Shown here: positions 7,557-14,936 of the stretch, piece after piece
Layout of the letters: each line of letters starts with the position of its first letter
Position numbering within the stretch: position 1 is the first letter of the stretch
Assembly: GCA_016207545.1 (NCBI GenBank)
Contig: JACQPO010000206.1
Coordinates: forward strand, 1 to 21,754
Origin: Methanobacteriota archaeon
GTDB lineage: Archaea; Thermoplasmatota; Thermoplasmata; RBG-16-68-12; EA-27
Direction: 5' to 3'
DNA: 21,754 nucleotides
Notes under the pieces: generated by a model
What the model was told of the DNA's origin: nothing
Databases searched by the model: none
The model's input: only the letters and a program-made list of their open reading frames with translations
Program-made: the position numbers and the translations under genes

Positions 7557-9265
7557 CCGCGGGGGACCCGCGGTCCCTGCCCAGCGCGGTCGTCCTCGAA
7601 GACGTGCTCCGTCAGGGTCGCGAGGCGCTCGCGGCGGGCGAAATCGAAGGCGCGTTGCGCACGTTCGACGCAGCGCTGCGGATTAAGCCGACGTACGCGC
7701 CCGCGTGGCGGGGGAAGGCCCGCGCGCACCGCCTTGCGGGCGACCCGCAGGGCGCCCTCGATTGCTACGCGGAAGCGCTCCGGTACGAGCCGGACGACGA
7801 GTCGTCGTGGTTCGGCCTCGCGCTCAGCCTCCACGACCTCGGACGGGGCGAGGAGGAGGTCCACGCGTACGACGAGCTGATCCGGCGGAACCCGCGCCAC
7901 GTGGCGGCGTGGATGAACCGGGGCGTCGCGTTCCATGAGCAGGGGAAGTTCGAGGACGCGCTCGCGTGCTACGACTGGATCCTCGCGATGCGGCCGGAGT
8001 TCGCGCCCGCGTGGAACGACCGGGGCGCCGCCCTGCGCCGGCTGAACCGGCTCGAAGAGGCGCTCGTCGCGTTCGACGAAGCGCTCGCGCTCGACCCCAC
8101 CCTCGTGGATGCCGTGGAGAACCGTCGTGTCGTGCTGGAGCGTCTCGGCCGGAAGGCGCCCCCGCCGTCGCGCGCGACGTTCCCCGAGGCGAGCCTCGTC
8201 CCGAACCTGCAGCCTCGCCTCCTCGCGCACCTCGGACTCCCCGCGGTCGCCGCGTGGCATCGCGTGCGGGCGGAGGTCCCGGAGGATTGGATCACGCTCG
8301 GCACCGCCCTCCTCGACGAAGGCCATCCGGACGGCGCGGCCTCCGCGTTCGCGAAGGCCGAGGCGATGGGCGGCGGCCCCGCGGCGGCGCTCGGCCGGTT
8401 GATGGCGCTCGAGGTTCGTGCGGATCCGGGCGTCCTGCAGGTGGCGGCGCGCACGTTGGCGGCGTTCCCCGACGTCCCGCGTATCGCCGCGTCCGTCGCA
8501 TCGATTCGCGAAAAGGCCGGAGACTTGGCGGGCGCGGTCGAGGCGCTCGACGCCGTGCTCCAGAGGGACGCAGCGCTGCCGTGGCTGTGGACCTGGAAGG
8601 GGTTGCTGCTCCTCCAAATGGATCGGCCCTCGGAGGCCTGCGAGGCGTTCGAGCGGGCCGTCGCCGTGGACCCCGCGGACGCGGAGACGTTGGCGAGCCT
8701 CGCGGCTGCGCTGTACCGCGAAGGCCGACCGGGGGAGGCGCTCGCCGTGTGCGATCGCGCGCTCACCCTCGACCCCGAGTGCGCGGCGGCCTGGAACAAC
8801 AAGGGCGTCATCCTCGCGGCGCGGGGCCGCGCCAAGGAGGCGGACCGCGCATTCCGCAGCGCCGCGAAGGCGGACGTGACGCTCGCCGCGTTCCTGAACC
8901 AGGCGCGGTTCGCGGAATCCCGTCGCCAACATCGGACGGCGCTGGAGTTCTACACCCGTGCGTGCGAGCGCGCGCCGACGGACGAGGAGGCCCTTGCCGG
9001 CCGACGGCGGGCCCTGGGCCTCGTAGGCGCGCGAGAACGGAAGGCCCGGGCTCGGTTCGTCGAACGTCTGAAGAAGGTGCCGGGCATCGGACCCGCGACC
9101 GCCGCGCGGATCGCGGACGTGTTCGACACCGCCGCCAAATTGCGCCGGGCCACGGAGCGCGAGCTGCGGACCGCGGCCTCCCTCACGAAAGATCAGGCGC
9201 GGGCCGTGAAACGGGCGTTTACCGCTGCATCGCGAACGGGAAGCCGCCGCGGACGTACGTCCTGA
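7553..9265 (+). CDS. TPR protein with C-terminal helix-hairpin-helix domain
   Basis: This 570-residue protein begins at GTG 7553, overlapping the stop of the previous gene as GTGA, with AGGAGGG just upstream, so translation is coupled. Residues 1 to about 490 are mainly TPR units (for example PAWRGKARAHRLAGDPQGAL and AAWNNKGVILAARGRAKEAD). From about residue 500 the sequence switches to a helix-hairpin-helix, with VERLKKVPGIGPATAARIAD and a second helical hairpin ending DQARAVKRAF. Such domains usually bind DNA backbone. The combination suggests a scaffold that can sit on DNA, which is inference. It may be a partner of the upstream TPR protein. Its last 47 bases overlap the convergent small gene ending at 9219. 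Confidence 0.88.
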   Translation: MTAGDPRSLPSAVVLEDVLRQGREALAAGEIEGALRTFDAALRIKPTYAPAWRGKARAHRLAGDPQGALDCYAEALRYEPDDESSWFGLALSLHDLGRGEEEVHAYDELIRRNPRHVAAWMNRGVAFHEQGKFEDALACYDWILAMRPEFAPAWNDRGAALRRLNRLEEALVAFDEALALDPTLVDAVENRRVVLERLGRKAPPPSRATFPEASLVPNLQPRLLAHLGLPAVAAWHRVRAEVPEDWITLGTALLDEGHPDGAASAFAKAEAMGGGPAAALGRLMALEVRADPGVLQVAARTLAAFPDVPRIAASVASIREKAGDLAGAVEALDAVLQRDAALPWLWTWKGLLLLQMDRPSEACEAFERAVAVDPADAETLASLAAALYREGRPGEALAVCDRALTLDPECAAAWNNKGVILAARGRAKEADRAFRSAAKADVTLAAFLNQARFAESRRQHRTALEFYTRACERAPTDEEALAGRRRALGLVGARERKARARFVERLKKVPGIGPATAARIADVFDTAAKLRRATERELRTAASLTKDQARAVKRAFTAASRTGSRRGRTS

Positions 9266-9503
9266 GTCGGCCGAGGGATGCATACTGCTCCGCGAACCGG
9301 TCCGCCATCTCCCGGCTCATCCCGCCATGGACGAGCGCGCGGCGGAACGCTCGAACGGCGCGACCCCGCTTCGCCTTCATCCGCAAGTAGACGACGCCGA
9401 GGCGGAACAGCAAGAGGGGAATCGCGGCCGCGATTGCGACGGGCCACGTGAGGTCACTCGTCGTCCTTCTCGCGGACACGGCGCTCGATCTCCTCGTCGA
9501 CAT
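9219..9503 (-). CDS. Small single-helix membrane protein, third gene of operon
   Basis: The 94-residue frame has one hydrophobic segment (about residues 20-40, WPVAIAAAIPLLLFRLGVVY) followed by a basic, helical domain with REMADRFAEQYASLGRLRTY. The ATG at 9503, with GGAAGG directly before it, overlaps the upstream gene by 50 bases in another frame. A GTG at 9479 is a second option. The segment after the upstream stop (9454) is clearly protein-like, so a gene is likely although the start is uncertain. I recognise no family. It is the last gene of a three-gene unit and overlaps the 3' end of the convergent TPR gene. Confidence 0.6.
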   Translation of the reverse strand: MSTRRSSAVSARRTTSDLTWPVAIAAAIPLLLFRLGVVYLRMKAKRGRAVRAFRRALVHGGMSREMADRFAEQYASLGRLRTYVRGGFPFAMQR

Positions 9504-9804
9504 CCTTCCGGTCCTTCTTGCGGCCGCGCATCGCGTCGCCGACGATCCCCGCGAGGTTCATCGCGGACATGTACTGCTTCGTCAGCTCGTACGCCTGCAC
9601 GTCCGTCATCCCGCTGTCCTTCAGGGTCTTGTAGAAGCCCGCGACCGCCTGCCCGTACTTCGCGGCCTGCTCCTTCCCGTACAGCACGTCCGCGAGGCTG
9701 TTCAGGAGCGCGGGGACCTTCTCCGCGACCACGGTGAGGATTTCCTTCACGTCGTCGACGGGGATGACCTTGCGTTTCCGCTCTTCCCATTCTTTCTCCG
9801 TCAT
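9454..9804 (-). CDS. Small helical protein of unknown function, second gene of operon
   Basis: This 116-residue, soluble, alpha-helical protein begins MTEKEWEERKRKVIP and contains LLNSLADVLYGKEQAAKYGQ and a lysine/glutamate-rich C-terminal tail. No family is recognised. Its ATG overlaps the stop of the winged-helix gene (ATGA at 9801-9804), so the two are translationally coupled, and GGGAGG-type sequence lies just upstream (GGAGGTGAACC on the coding strand). The context suggests it works with the winged-helix protein, perhaps as a partner or sensor; that is inference. Confidence 0.8.
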   Translation of the reverse strand: MTEKEWEERKRKVIPVDDVKEILTVVAEKVPALLNSLADVLYGKEQAAKYGQAVAGFYKTLKDSGMTDVQAYELTKQYMSAMNLAGIVGDAMRGRKKDRKDVDEEIERRVREKDDE

Positions 9805-10292
9805 GGTTCACCTCCCTTTGTGGTAGCTTGGTCATCGGGTTTAGCGAGACCGAGAACTTGTGACCACTTCTCGATAATCGCCGGCGCGACGTTGAACGTG
9901 CGGATTTTTCCCTGTCCCTCCGCGACGACGATTCCGTCCGCGACGAGCGCCTGGAGTCGTTGCCTCACGATCCGGCGGGACGCGGTCCCGCGGCGAGCTT
10001 TCACGGCTTCCGTGATCTGGGAAATGTTGCGATCGCCCCTCTCGAATAACGACTTCACGATCTCCTTTGAAATCGGATCCTTGAGTCCCGGCACGACGAT
10101 TTCCGGCGAGACCGCGCCGTACCGTTGGTACAGGTCGAGGACGCGGAAGTACGAGCGGGCAATCCCTTGAAACCGATCCACGTAGTCGAGCAGCTGGCCG
10201 TACGGCTGCGCGATCCGGTCGAGGGCGGCGGAGAGCGCCTCCATTTGCTCCCGGAGCTCCTGGATCTCCTTCCGGAGGTCCTTCTCCGCCAT
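9801..10292 (-). CDS. Coiled-coil plus winged-helix DNA-binding protein
   Basis: From ATG 10292 the protein has 163 residues. Residues 1-35 form a coiled coil (LRKEIQELREQMEALSAALD), a middle helical part follows, and the C-terminal half reads as a winged helix: ISKEIVKSLFERGDRNISQI, then a recognition-helix region with ASRRIVRQRLQALVADGIVV and a wing GQGKIRTFNV. It is probably a transcription regulator. The start at 10292 was chosen over ATG 10304 and 10352 because a TATA-like box (10315-10323) lies 27 bases upstream. First gene of a tightly overlapping three-gene unit, so it may regulate its own operon. Confidence 0.8.
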   Translation of the reverse strand: MAEKDLRKEIQELREQMEALSAALDRIAQPYGQLLDYVDRFQGIARSYFRVLDLYQRYGAVSPEIVVPGLKDPISKEIVKSLFERGDRNISQITEAVKARRGTASRRIVRQRLQALVADGIVVAEGQGKIRTFNVAPAIIEKWSQVLGLAKPDDQATTKGGEP

Positions 10293-10314
10293 GCGCGCGG
10301 CCATCCGGCGCTCC

Positions 10315-10323
10315 GTATTTGAA
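10315..10323 (-). promoter_or_regulatory. TATA box of the winged-helix operon
   Basis: TTCAAATAC on the minus strand, nearly identical to the Lhr box at 3351-3360 and 27 bases before ATG 10292. Confidence 0.45.
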
Positions 10324-10620
10324 GCGTCGTCCCTCCCGTCATCGCTTCCCATTCGTTCGGGCTTCGCGGAGTCGGTCTTGTTGCAGGGTCTTTGCGATTG
10401 CGCTCATCAGGTCCATGTCGATCCCAGGACCGTGCGAGGTTGGTCACGGCTCTTGGACGGTCCGGCAACGAGTGGACGATGAGTGGTCACCCTAAGGGCG
10501 ACGCCTCGCGCAGCCGGAGGATTTGGTCCCACCGCCAACGTCAAGCCGGAGGTCGGCATCGCCGGGCCGCGGCGCGCCCCCGAGCCATCCTCCGCGAACG
10601 GGCATCGGGCGGCGGGAAAC
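10324..10620. other. Intergenic gap between divergent genes
   Basis: About 300 bases with no gene I can support. It holds one inverted repeat, GGACCGT at 10427-10433 with ACGGTCC at 10457-10463, which is weak evidence in such GC-rich sequence. The open frame from 10483 that continues into fibrillarin has no family-like sequence and is treated as non-coding. Confidence 0.5.
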
Positions 10621-10623
10621 GCA

Positions 10624-10630
10624 CTTAACG
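10624..10630 (+). promoter_or_regulatory. Weak TATA-like box of the fibrillarin gene
   Basis: CTTAACG lies about 25 bases before GTG 10651, which supports leaderless initiation there. The match is weaker than the other boxes in the window. Confidence 0.35.
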
Positions 10631-10650
10631 GATCCCGCGTTCCGCATCGC

Positions 10651-11313
10651 GTGCGCATCCGGCAGTCCGACGTGCCCCACGTGTACACGGACGGGGAGCA
10701 CCTCTACACGGTCAATAGCGTCCCGGGCTTGGCGGTCTACGGGGAACGTCTCGTCCGGCAGGGTGACGCGGAATACCGGCAATGGGATCCCCGCCGAAGC
10801 AAGCTCGCCGCGTTCCTCAAGCGCGGGGCGGCGATTTTCCCGTTCGGCCGGGGGACGGACGTCTTGTACCTCGGCGCGGCGCAAGGCACGACCGTGAGCC
10901 ACCTCGCGGACATCTGCCTCGAGGGGATGATCTACGCGGTGGAGATTTCCCGACGGGCGTTCCAGAAGCTGCTCGACCTGTCCGAGCGCCGTCAGAACCT
11001 CATGCCGATCCTCGCGGACGCGGGGAAGCCGGAGACGTACGAGCGATTGGTCGCGCCCGCGGACGTCATGTACCAAGACGTCGCACAGCGGGACCAGGTG
11101 GAGATTTTCCGGAAGAACCTGAAATTCCTGCGGCCCGGGGGCGCGGGGATCCTCATGGTGAAGGCGCGCAGTGCGGACGTGACCGCGGCCCCGAAGGCGG
11201 TATACGCGTCCGTGCGAAGGAAGCTCGCCTCATCCGGGCTCGATGTCGTCCAAGTCGTCGAGCTCGAGCCGTACCAGAGGGACCACGCGTGCGTCCTCGT
11301 CGAGAAGGCGTGA
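10651..11313 (+). CDS. flpA: Fibrillarin-like rRNA/tRNA 2'-O-methyltransferase
   Basis: Fibrillarin is the SAM-dependent methylase of archaeal box C/D RNPs, working with Nop5 and L7Ae (neither is in the window). The N-terminal fold is seen in VYTDGEHLYTVNSVPGLAVY and YGERLV. The SAM motif is VLYLGAAQGTTVSHLAD, followed by the acidic strand MIYAVEIS, the DAGKPE loop and a late VMYQDVAQRDQ strand. From GTG 10651 the protein has 220 residues, close to the usual archaeal length. The in-frame GTG at 10483 would add 56 residues of no family similarity. The gene is followed 60 bases later by uS15, which has its own promoter. Confidence 0.93.
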   Translation: MRIRQSDVPHVYTDGEHLYTVNSVPGLAVYGERLVRQGDAEYRQWDPRRSKLAAFLKRGAAIFPFGRGTDVLYLGAAQGTTVSHLADICLEGMIYAVEISRRAFQKLLDLSERRQNLMPILADAGKPETYERLVAPADVMYQDVAQRDQVEIFRKNLKFLRPGGAGILMVKARSADVTAAPKAVYASVRRKLASSGLDVVQVVELEPYQRDHACVLVEKA

Positions 11314-11336
11314 CGCGATCCGCTCCGAACGGTAGG

Positions 11337-11345
11337 GGATAAATA
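11337..11345 (+). promoter_or_regulatory. TATA box of the uS15 gene
   Basis: GGATAAATA lies about 33 bases before ATG 11374. An AGGAGG overlaps its end and precedes an earlier ATG at 11353, but that ATG would fall upstream of the predicted transcript start. Confidence 0.6.
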
Positions 11346-11373
11346 GGAGGTCATGTCTGGGAGCCTCCCCACG

Positions 11374-11829
11374 ATGGCACGCATTCACGCCCGTCGGAAA
11401 GGCCGGTCTGGGTCGAGGCGGCCCCTCGTCACGAAGAATCCGGAGTGGGTCCCCATCGAGGCGGACGAGGTCGAGGAGACGGTTGGCAAGCTTGCGGCGC
11501 AGGGCCGTTCCGCCGCGGAGGTCGGCGGGATTCTCCGGGACCAGTACGGCGTCCCGAACGTGCGGCTCGCGACGGGCAAGACGATCACGCAGATCATGCG
11601 GGCGCGCGGGGTGAAGTTCGAGCTGCCCGAGGACCTCGGCAACCTCATGCAAAAGACGGTCGCGCTGCAAGCGCACCTCCGCACGAACCCGAAGGACTTG
11701 TCGAACCGGCGGGGCCTCCAGCTCCTCGAGTCCAAGATACGGCGTCTCGCCCGCTACTACCAGGAGAGGGGCGTGTTGCCCGCGACGTGGGACTACTCCG
11801 TGAAGATTCAGGAACTCGCGGCGAAGTAG
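11374..11829 (+). CDS. rps15: 30S ribosomal protein uS15, archaeal type
   Basis: The 151-residue protein has the archaeal/eukaryotic N-terminal extension (MARIHARRKGRSGSRRPL) and the conserved C-terminal core with QAHLRTNPKDLSNRRGLQLL and IRRLARYYQERGVLPATW. It binds 16S rRNA in the small-subunit platform. The length equals the usual archaeal one only if ATG 11374 is used; ATG 11353 would add seven unrelated residues. The TATA box position also favours 11374. The RecJ-like gene follows after 61 bases, a pairing seen in other archaea, and lacks its own TATA box, so the two are probably co-transcribed. Confidence 0.96.
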   Translation: MARIHARRKGRSGSRRPLVTKNPEWVPIEADEVEETVGKLAAQGRSAAEVGGILRDQYGVPNVRLATGKTITQIMRARGVKFELPEDLGNLMQKTVALQAHLRTNPKDLSNRRGLQLLESKIRRLARYYQERGVLPATWDYSVKIQELAAK

Positions 11830-11849
11830 ACGGGCGGGTTTCGGTCCTC

Positions 11850-11883
11850 CGCCGTGAAGGTTCAAGAGCTTTCGGTGAGGTAA
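11850..11883 (+). pseudogene. Decayed in-frame duplicate of the uS15 C-terminal tail
   Basis: Bases 11850-11883 match the last bases of rps15 (11796-11829) at about 24 of 33 positions. The period is 54 bases, a multiple of three, so the copy lies in the same frame after the TAG stop. It would read VKVQELSVR then stop, against VKIQELAAK then stop in the true gene. It is not translated unless the TAG is read through. Confidence 0.6.
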
Positions 11884-11890
11884 GGGTCCG

Positions 11891-13261
11891 ATGGCCGGTT
11901 CTCCACCAGCGGGAATTCCCGAGGGGTTGTGGTCGAGGTTCCACCAGGCCATTGCGTCTCTGGCGGCCGTGGACCGCATCCGGATCCTATGCCACTACGA
12001 CGCGGACGGGGCCACGTCCGCCGCCGTCCTCGCCCGCGCATTCGTCCGGTGGGGCAAGACGTTTCACATCAGCCTCACGACCGTGCTCGACGACGCGACC
12101 GTCGCCCGGGTCCGACAGGAGGGGAACCCGGCCCTCGTGATTGCGGACATGGGGAGCGGGCAGCTCGACGCGGTCGAGGGGTTCGGTGTGCCCGCGGTCG
12201 TCCTCGACCACCACAAGCCGCTCCGGGACGCGGAGCGGGTCGTCCACGCGAACCCCCATCTGTTCGGGGTCGACGGCGCGCACGGGGCGTGCGGGGCGAC
12301 GGTCTCCTGGGCCTTCGCGCTCGCGCTCGATCCGCAGAATTGGGATTCCGTCGGGATTGCGATGGCCGGCGCGATCGCGGACAAGCAGCACACCCCCGCC
12401 TTCGACGGGATGAACGGGCCTCTGTTCGAAGAGGCCGTCCAGAGAAAGCTGCTCGTTCGGCACCGCGGCCTCGCCCTCCCAGACCGGCCGCTCGGGGAGG
12501 CGCTCGCGACGTCGTACGAGCCGTACTTCGCGGGGTTCGCGAAGCGGCCCGACGAGGCCGGGAAGCTCCTCCGGCGGCTCAAGATCGATGCCGCAACGAA
12601 ATGGCACGACCTCGAACCTGCGAAGCGGCGCACGCTCGCGTCGTACCTCGCGACCCACCTCATGCGCCAAGGTGCGATTCCGGAGGCGGTCGAGATGCTG
12701 GTGCAGGACAAGTACTGGATTGAGTCGATGCACCGGTACGCGGGCGACTTGTGCGACGCGGTGAACGCGTGCTGCCGCATGGGCGCGGAGGGACTCGCGG
12801 TCGCGCTTGCCCTCGGCGATTCGGACGCGGTCGCACCCGCGGAGGCGCACCGCCAGGCGTACGGGGAGAAGGCGCTCGCGCACCTCGCCCGGCTCGAGCG
12901 GGAAGGCCCGTTCTCGGGGAAACACCTCGCGTTCTTCTACTGCGACGAGCCCACCCTCGCGGGAAACGTGGCGGGAATCGCCGTCCAGTACCTGTGGAGC
13001 GGGGCGCGGCCGCTGCTCGCGCTGTCCGTCGCGGACGGGACGACGAAGGTGTCCGGGCGGGGCACGAAGGCGCTCGTCGCGCGGGGCCTCGATTTGGCGG
13101 CGGCGCTACGGGAGGCCGCGGCGGCGGTCGGCGGCCAGGGCGGGGGGCACGACGTCGCCGCGGGCGCGACGATCCCGAAGGGGAAGGAGGAGAAGTTCGT
13201 CTCCCTCGTGGACGAACTCGTCGGCCTGCAGTTCGCCCCAAAGGCGACGACGCCCGCGTGA
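11891..13261 (+). CDS. recJ: RecJ-like DHH-family phosphoesterase/exonuclease
   Basis: The 456-residue protein is a DHH/DHHA1 phosphoesterase of the archaeal RecJ group, which includes single-strand nucleases and replisome-associated partners. Motif I is CHYDADGATSA from residue 34, the second metal-binding Asp is in VIADMGSG (D86), and the name motif is VLDHHKP at 104-110. GGGHDVAAGATIP from residue 417 is the DHHA1 substrate-binding end. All motifs are intact. The start ATG 11891 is preceded by GGTGAGG and lies eight bases after the duplicated uS15 tail. Family members vary between exonuclease, oligoribonuclease and non-catalytic roles, so the exact activity is open. Confidence 0.92.
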   Translation: MAGSPPAGIPEGLWSRFHQAIASLAAVDRIRILCHYDADGATSAAVLARAFVRWGKTFHISLTTVLDDATVARVRQEGNPALVIADMGSGQLDAVEGFGVPAVVLDHHKPLRDAERVVHANPHLFGVDGAHGACGATVSWAFALALDPQNWDSVGIAMAGAIADKQHTPAFDGMNGPLFEEAVQRKLLVRHRGLALPDRPLGEALATSYEPYFAGFAKRPDEAGKLLRRLKIDAATKWHDLEPAKRRTLASYLATHLMRQGAIPEAVEMLVQDKYWIESMHRYAGDLCDAVNACCRMGAEGLAVALALGDSDAVAPAEAHRQAYGEKALAHLARLEREGPFSGKHLAFFYCDEPTLAGNVAGIAVQYLWSGARPLLALSVADGTTKVSGRGTKALVARGLDLAAALREAAAAVGGQGGGHDVAAGATIPKGKEEKFVSLVDELVGLQFAPKATTPA

Positions 13262-13266
13262 TGGGG

Positions 13267-13272
13267 TTTATG
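13267..13272 (+). promoter_or_regulatory. TATA-like box of the ChrB/MFS pair
   Basis: TTTATG just after the recJ stop, about 38 bases before ATG 13307. It would give a leader of around a dozen bases. Confidence 0.4.
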
Positions 13273-13306
13273 GCGGACGCCCGCTTGTGCTCGCGGCGGT
13301 GCGGCC

Positions 13307-13738
13307 ATGCGTTGGATTACGCGGGAGGGGGCGAAGGTGGATCGCGTCGCGTGCCCCTGGCTCATTCAGAGGTTCATCGATCCGCAGGCGGAATTTTACT
13401 ACGTGCCGAAGGACAAGGTGTTCGAGGAGGCGCGTCGTCTCGGCGCGACCCCGTTCGACGTCGAAGGCGCGGACCTGGGCCACCATGGTCCCGACTGCAG
13501 CTTCGAGACGATCATCAAGCGGTACGGGTTGACGGACCCCGCCCTCCATCGCCTCGCGAAGATCGTCCACGGCGCGGACACGAAGGACCCGAACCCCGTG
13601 CCCGAGGCCTCGGGGCTCCGTGCAATCGCGGAGGGCATGGCCCTCACCGTCGCAGATGACCGCGAGAAGCTGGCGCAGGCATTCCCGATTTACGACGCGC
13701 TGTACGCGTGGTGCAAGGCGTCCCCGGCGGGCCCCTAG
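13307..13738 (+). CDS. Chromate-resistance ChrB C-terminal-domain protein
   Basis: The 143-residue protein matches the stand-alone C-terminal domain of ChrB: a start with MRWITREGAKVDRVACPWLI, then RFIDPQAEFYYVP, and a histidine/cysteine-rich middle (H59, H60, C64, H88, D91) that could bind metal. In bacteria ChrB controls or assists chromate efflux by ChrA; archaeal roles are not settled. The N-terminal regulator half of full ChrB is absent. The stop is directly followed by the ATG of an MFS transporter, so the pair is one operon and the transporter may be the working partner. Assignment to the domain family is fairly secure; the link to chromate is inference. Confidence 0.85.
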   Translation: MRWITREGAKVDRVACPWLIQRFIDPQAEFYYVPKDKVFEEARRLGATPFDVEGADLGHHGPDCSFETIIKRYGLTDPALHRLAKIVHGADTKDPNPVPEASGLRAIAEGMALTVADDREKLAQAFPIYDALYAWCKASPAGP

Positions 13739-14935
13739 ATGCTCGCCTGGATGTCCCGCGACGGCCGGCGCCTCGTCGCCGCGCGCGTCGTCCGCAGCTT
13801 CGGCTACGGGTTCCTCGCGGTCGCCCTCGGCTCGTACCTGAAGGACGCCGGCTACACGGGCGTCGAAGTCGGGCTCGTCCTCACGATTGCGCTCGCCTCC
13901 GCCGCGGCGGCCTCCATCCTCGTCGGCCTCCGCGCGGACGCCTTCGGCCGTCGTCGCGTCCTCATGGTGTTCGCCGCGCTTATGGCGGTCGCAGGCGGCC
14001 TGTTGCTCCTCGGCCCCTCCCTCCCCATCGTCGCGATTGCCGTTGCGGTGGGGACCGTGAGCCCCACGGGCGGTGAGGTCGGGCCGTTCCTGTCCGTGGA
14101 GCAAGCGATGCTCCCGCAGGCGTCGGACCCGTCCCGTCGCGCGGACGCGTTCGCGGCGTACAACTTGGCGGGGAATTTCGCCGCCGCCGCGGGCGCCCTC
14201 TTCAGCGGTGTACCCGCGTTCGCGCGGTCCCTCCTCGGCCTGTCGTCCCCGCCCTACGGGATGCTGTTCGTCGCGTACGCAGGGCTCGGGCTCCTCACCC
14301 TCGCGGTGTACGCCACGCTGTCCCCGAGCCTCGAGGCGGTCGCCCGGGAACCCCTGCGGGTCGCCACGATGAGCTCCCGCCCCGCGGTCACGCGGCTCTC
14401 CTTCCTGTTCGCCATGGATTCCTTCGCCGGCGGCTTCGTCCTCCAGTCGTTCGTCGCGTTTTGGTTCGCGAGCGTGCACGGCGCGGACCCAATCCTGCTC
14501 GCCGCCGCGTTCTTTGCCGCGAACCTCCTCACGTCCCTGTCGTTCCTCGTCGCCGCCCGGCTGGCGGGGAGGATCGGCCTCCTGCGCACGATGGTGTTCA
14601 CGCACTTGCCGTCGAACGTGCTCCTGATCCTTGTGCCGTTCATGCCGACCTTGCCCCTCGCGCTCGCCGCGTACCTCGGCCGGATGTCCCTCTCCCAGAT
14701 GGACATCCCGACGCGCCAGTCGTACGTCGTGTCGATCGTGCCTCCGGAGGAGCGGACCGCCGCCGCGAGCTTCACGAACATCGCACGGAACCTCGGGCAG
14801 GCCGCGAGTCCCGGCCTTGCGGGGGCCGTATTCGCGCTCTGGGCCGCGTCGCCGTTCGTCTTTGGCGGGGGCATCAAGATTGCGTACGACTTGCTCCTGT
14901 TCGGCGCGTTCCGGAAAGTTCCCCTGCGCGGGTAG
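13739..14935 (+). CDS. Major facilitator superfamily transporter
   Basis: The 398-residue protein has about twelve hydrophobic segments and the MFS loop 2-3 signature GLRADAFGRRRVLM at residues 63-76. The start ATG abuts the TAG of the ChrB-like gene, with no ribosome-binding site of note, so it is probably made by coupling. The substrate cannot be read from sequence. The operon partner suggests oxyanion or metal stress export. It ends one base before the stop of the convergent OB-fold gene. Confidence 0.9.
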   Translation: MLAWMSRDGRRLVAARVVRSFGYGFLAVALGSYLKDAGYTGVEVGLVLTIALASAAAASILVGLRADAFGRRRVLMVFAALMAVAGGLLLLGPSLPIVAIAVAVGTVSPTGGEVGPFLSVEQAMLPQASDPSRRADAFAAYNLAGNFAAAAGALFSGVPAFARSLLGLSSPPYGMLFVAYAGLGLLTLAVYATLSPSLEAVAREPLRVATMSSRPAVTRLSFLFAMDSFAGGFVLQSFVAFWFASVHGADPILLAAAFFAANLLTSLSFLVAARLAGRIGLLRTMVFTHLPSNVLLILVPFMPTLPLALAAYLGRMSLSQMDIPTRQSYVVSIVPPEERTAAASFTNIARNLGQAASPGLAGAVFALWAASPFVFGGGIKIAYDLLLFGAFRKVPLRG

Positions 14936-14936
14936 T

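Noticed and set aside
7424..9283. Open frame of 619 codons on the minus strand
   Set aside because: It is antisense to the TPR-HhH gene, Arg-rich and without motifs.
10483..10650. N-terminal extension of fibrillarin from GTG 10483
   Set aside because: Its 56 residues show no fibrillarin-like or Gly-Arg-rich sequence, and the shorter form has the usual archaeal length.
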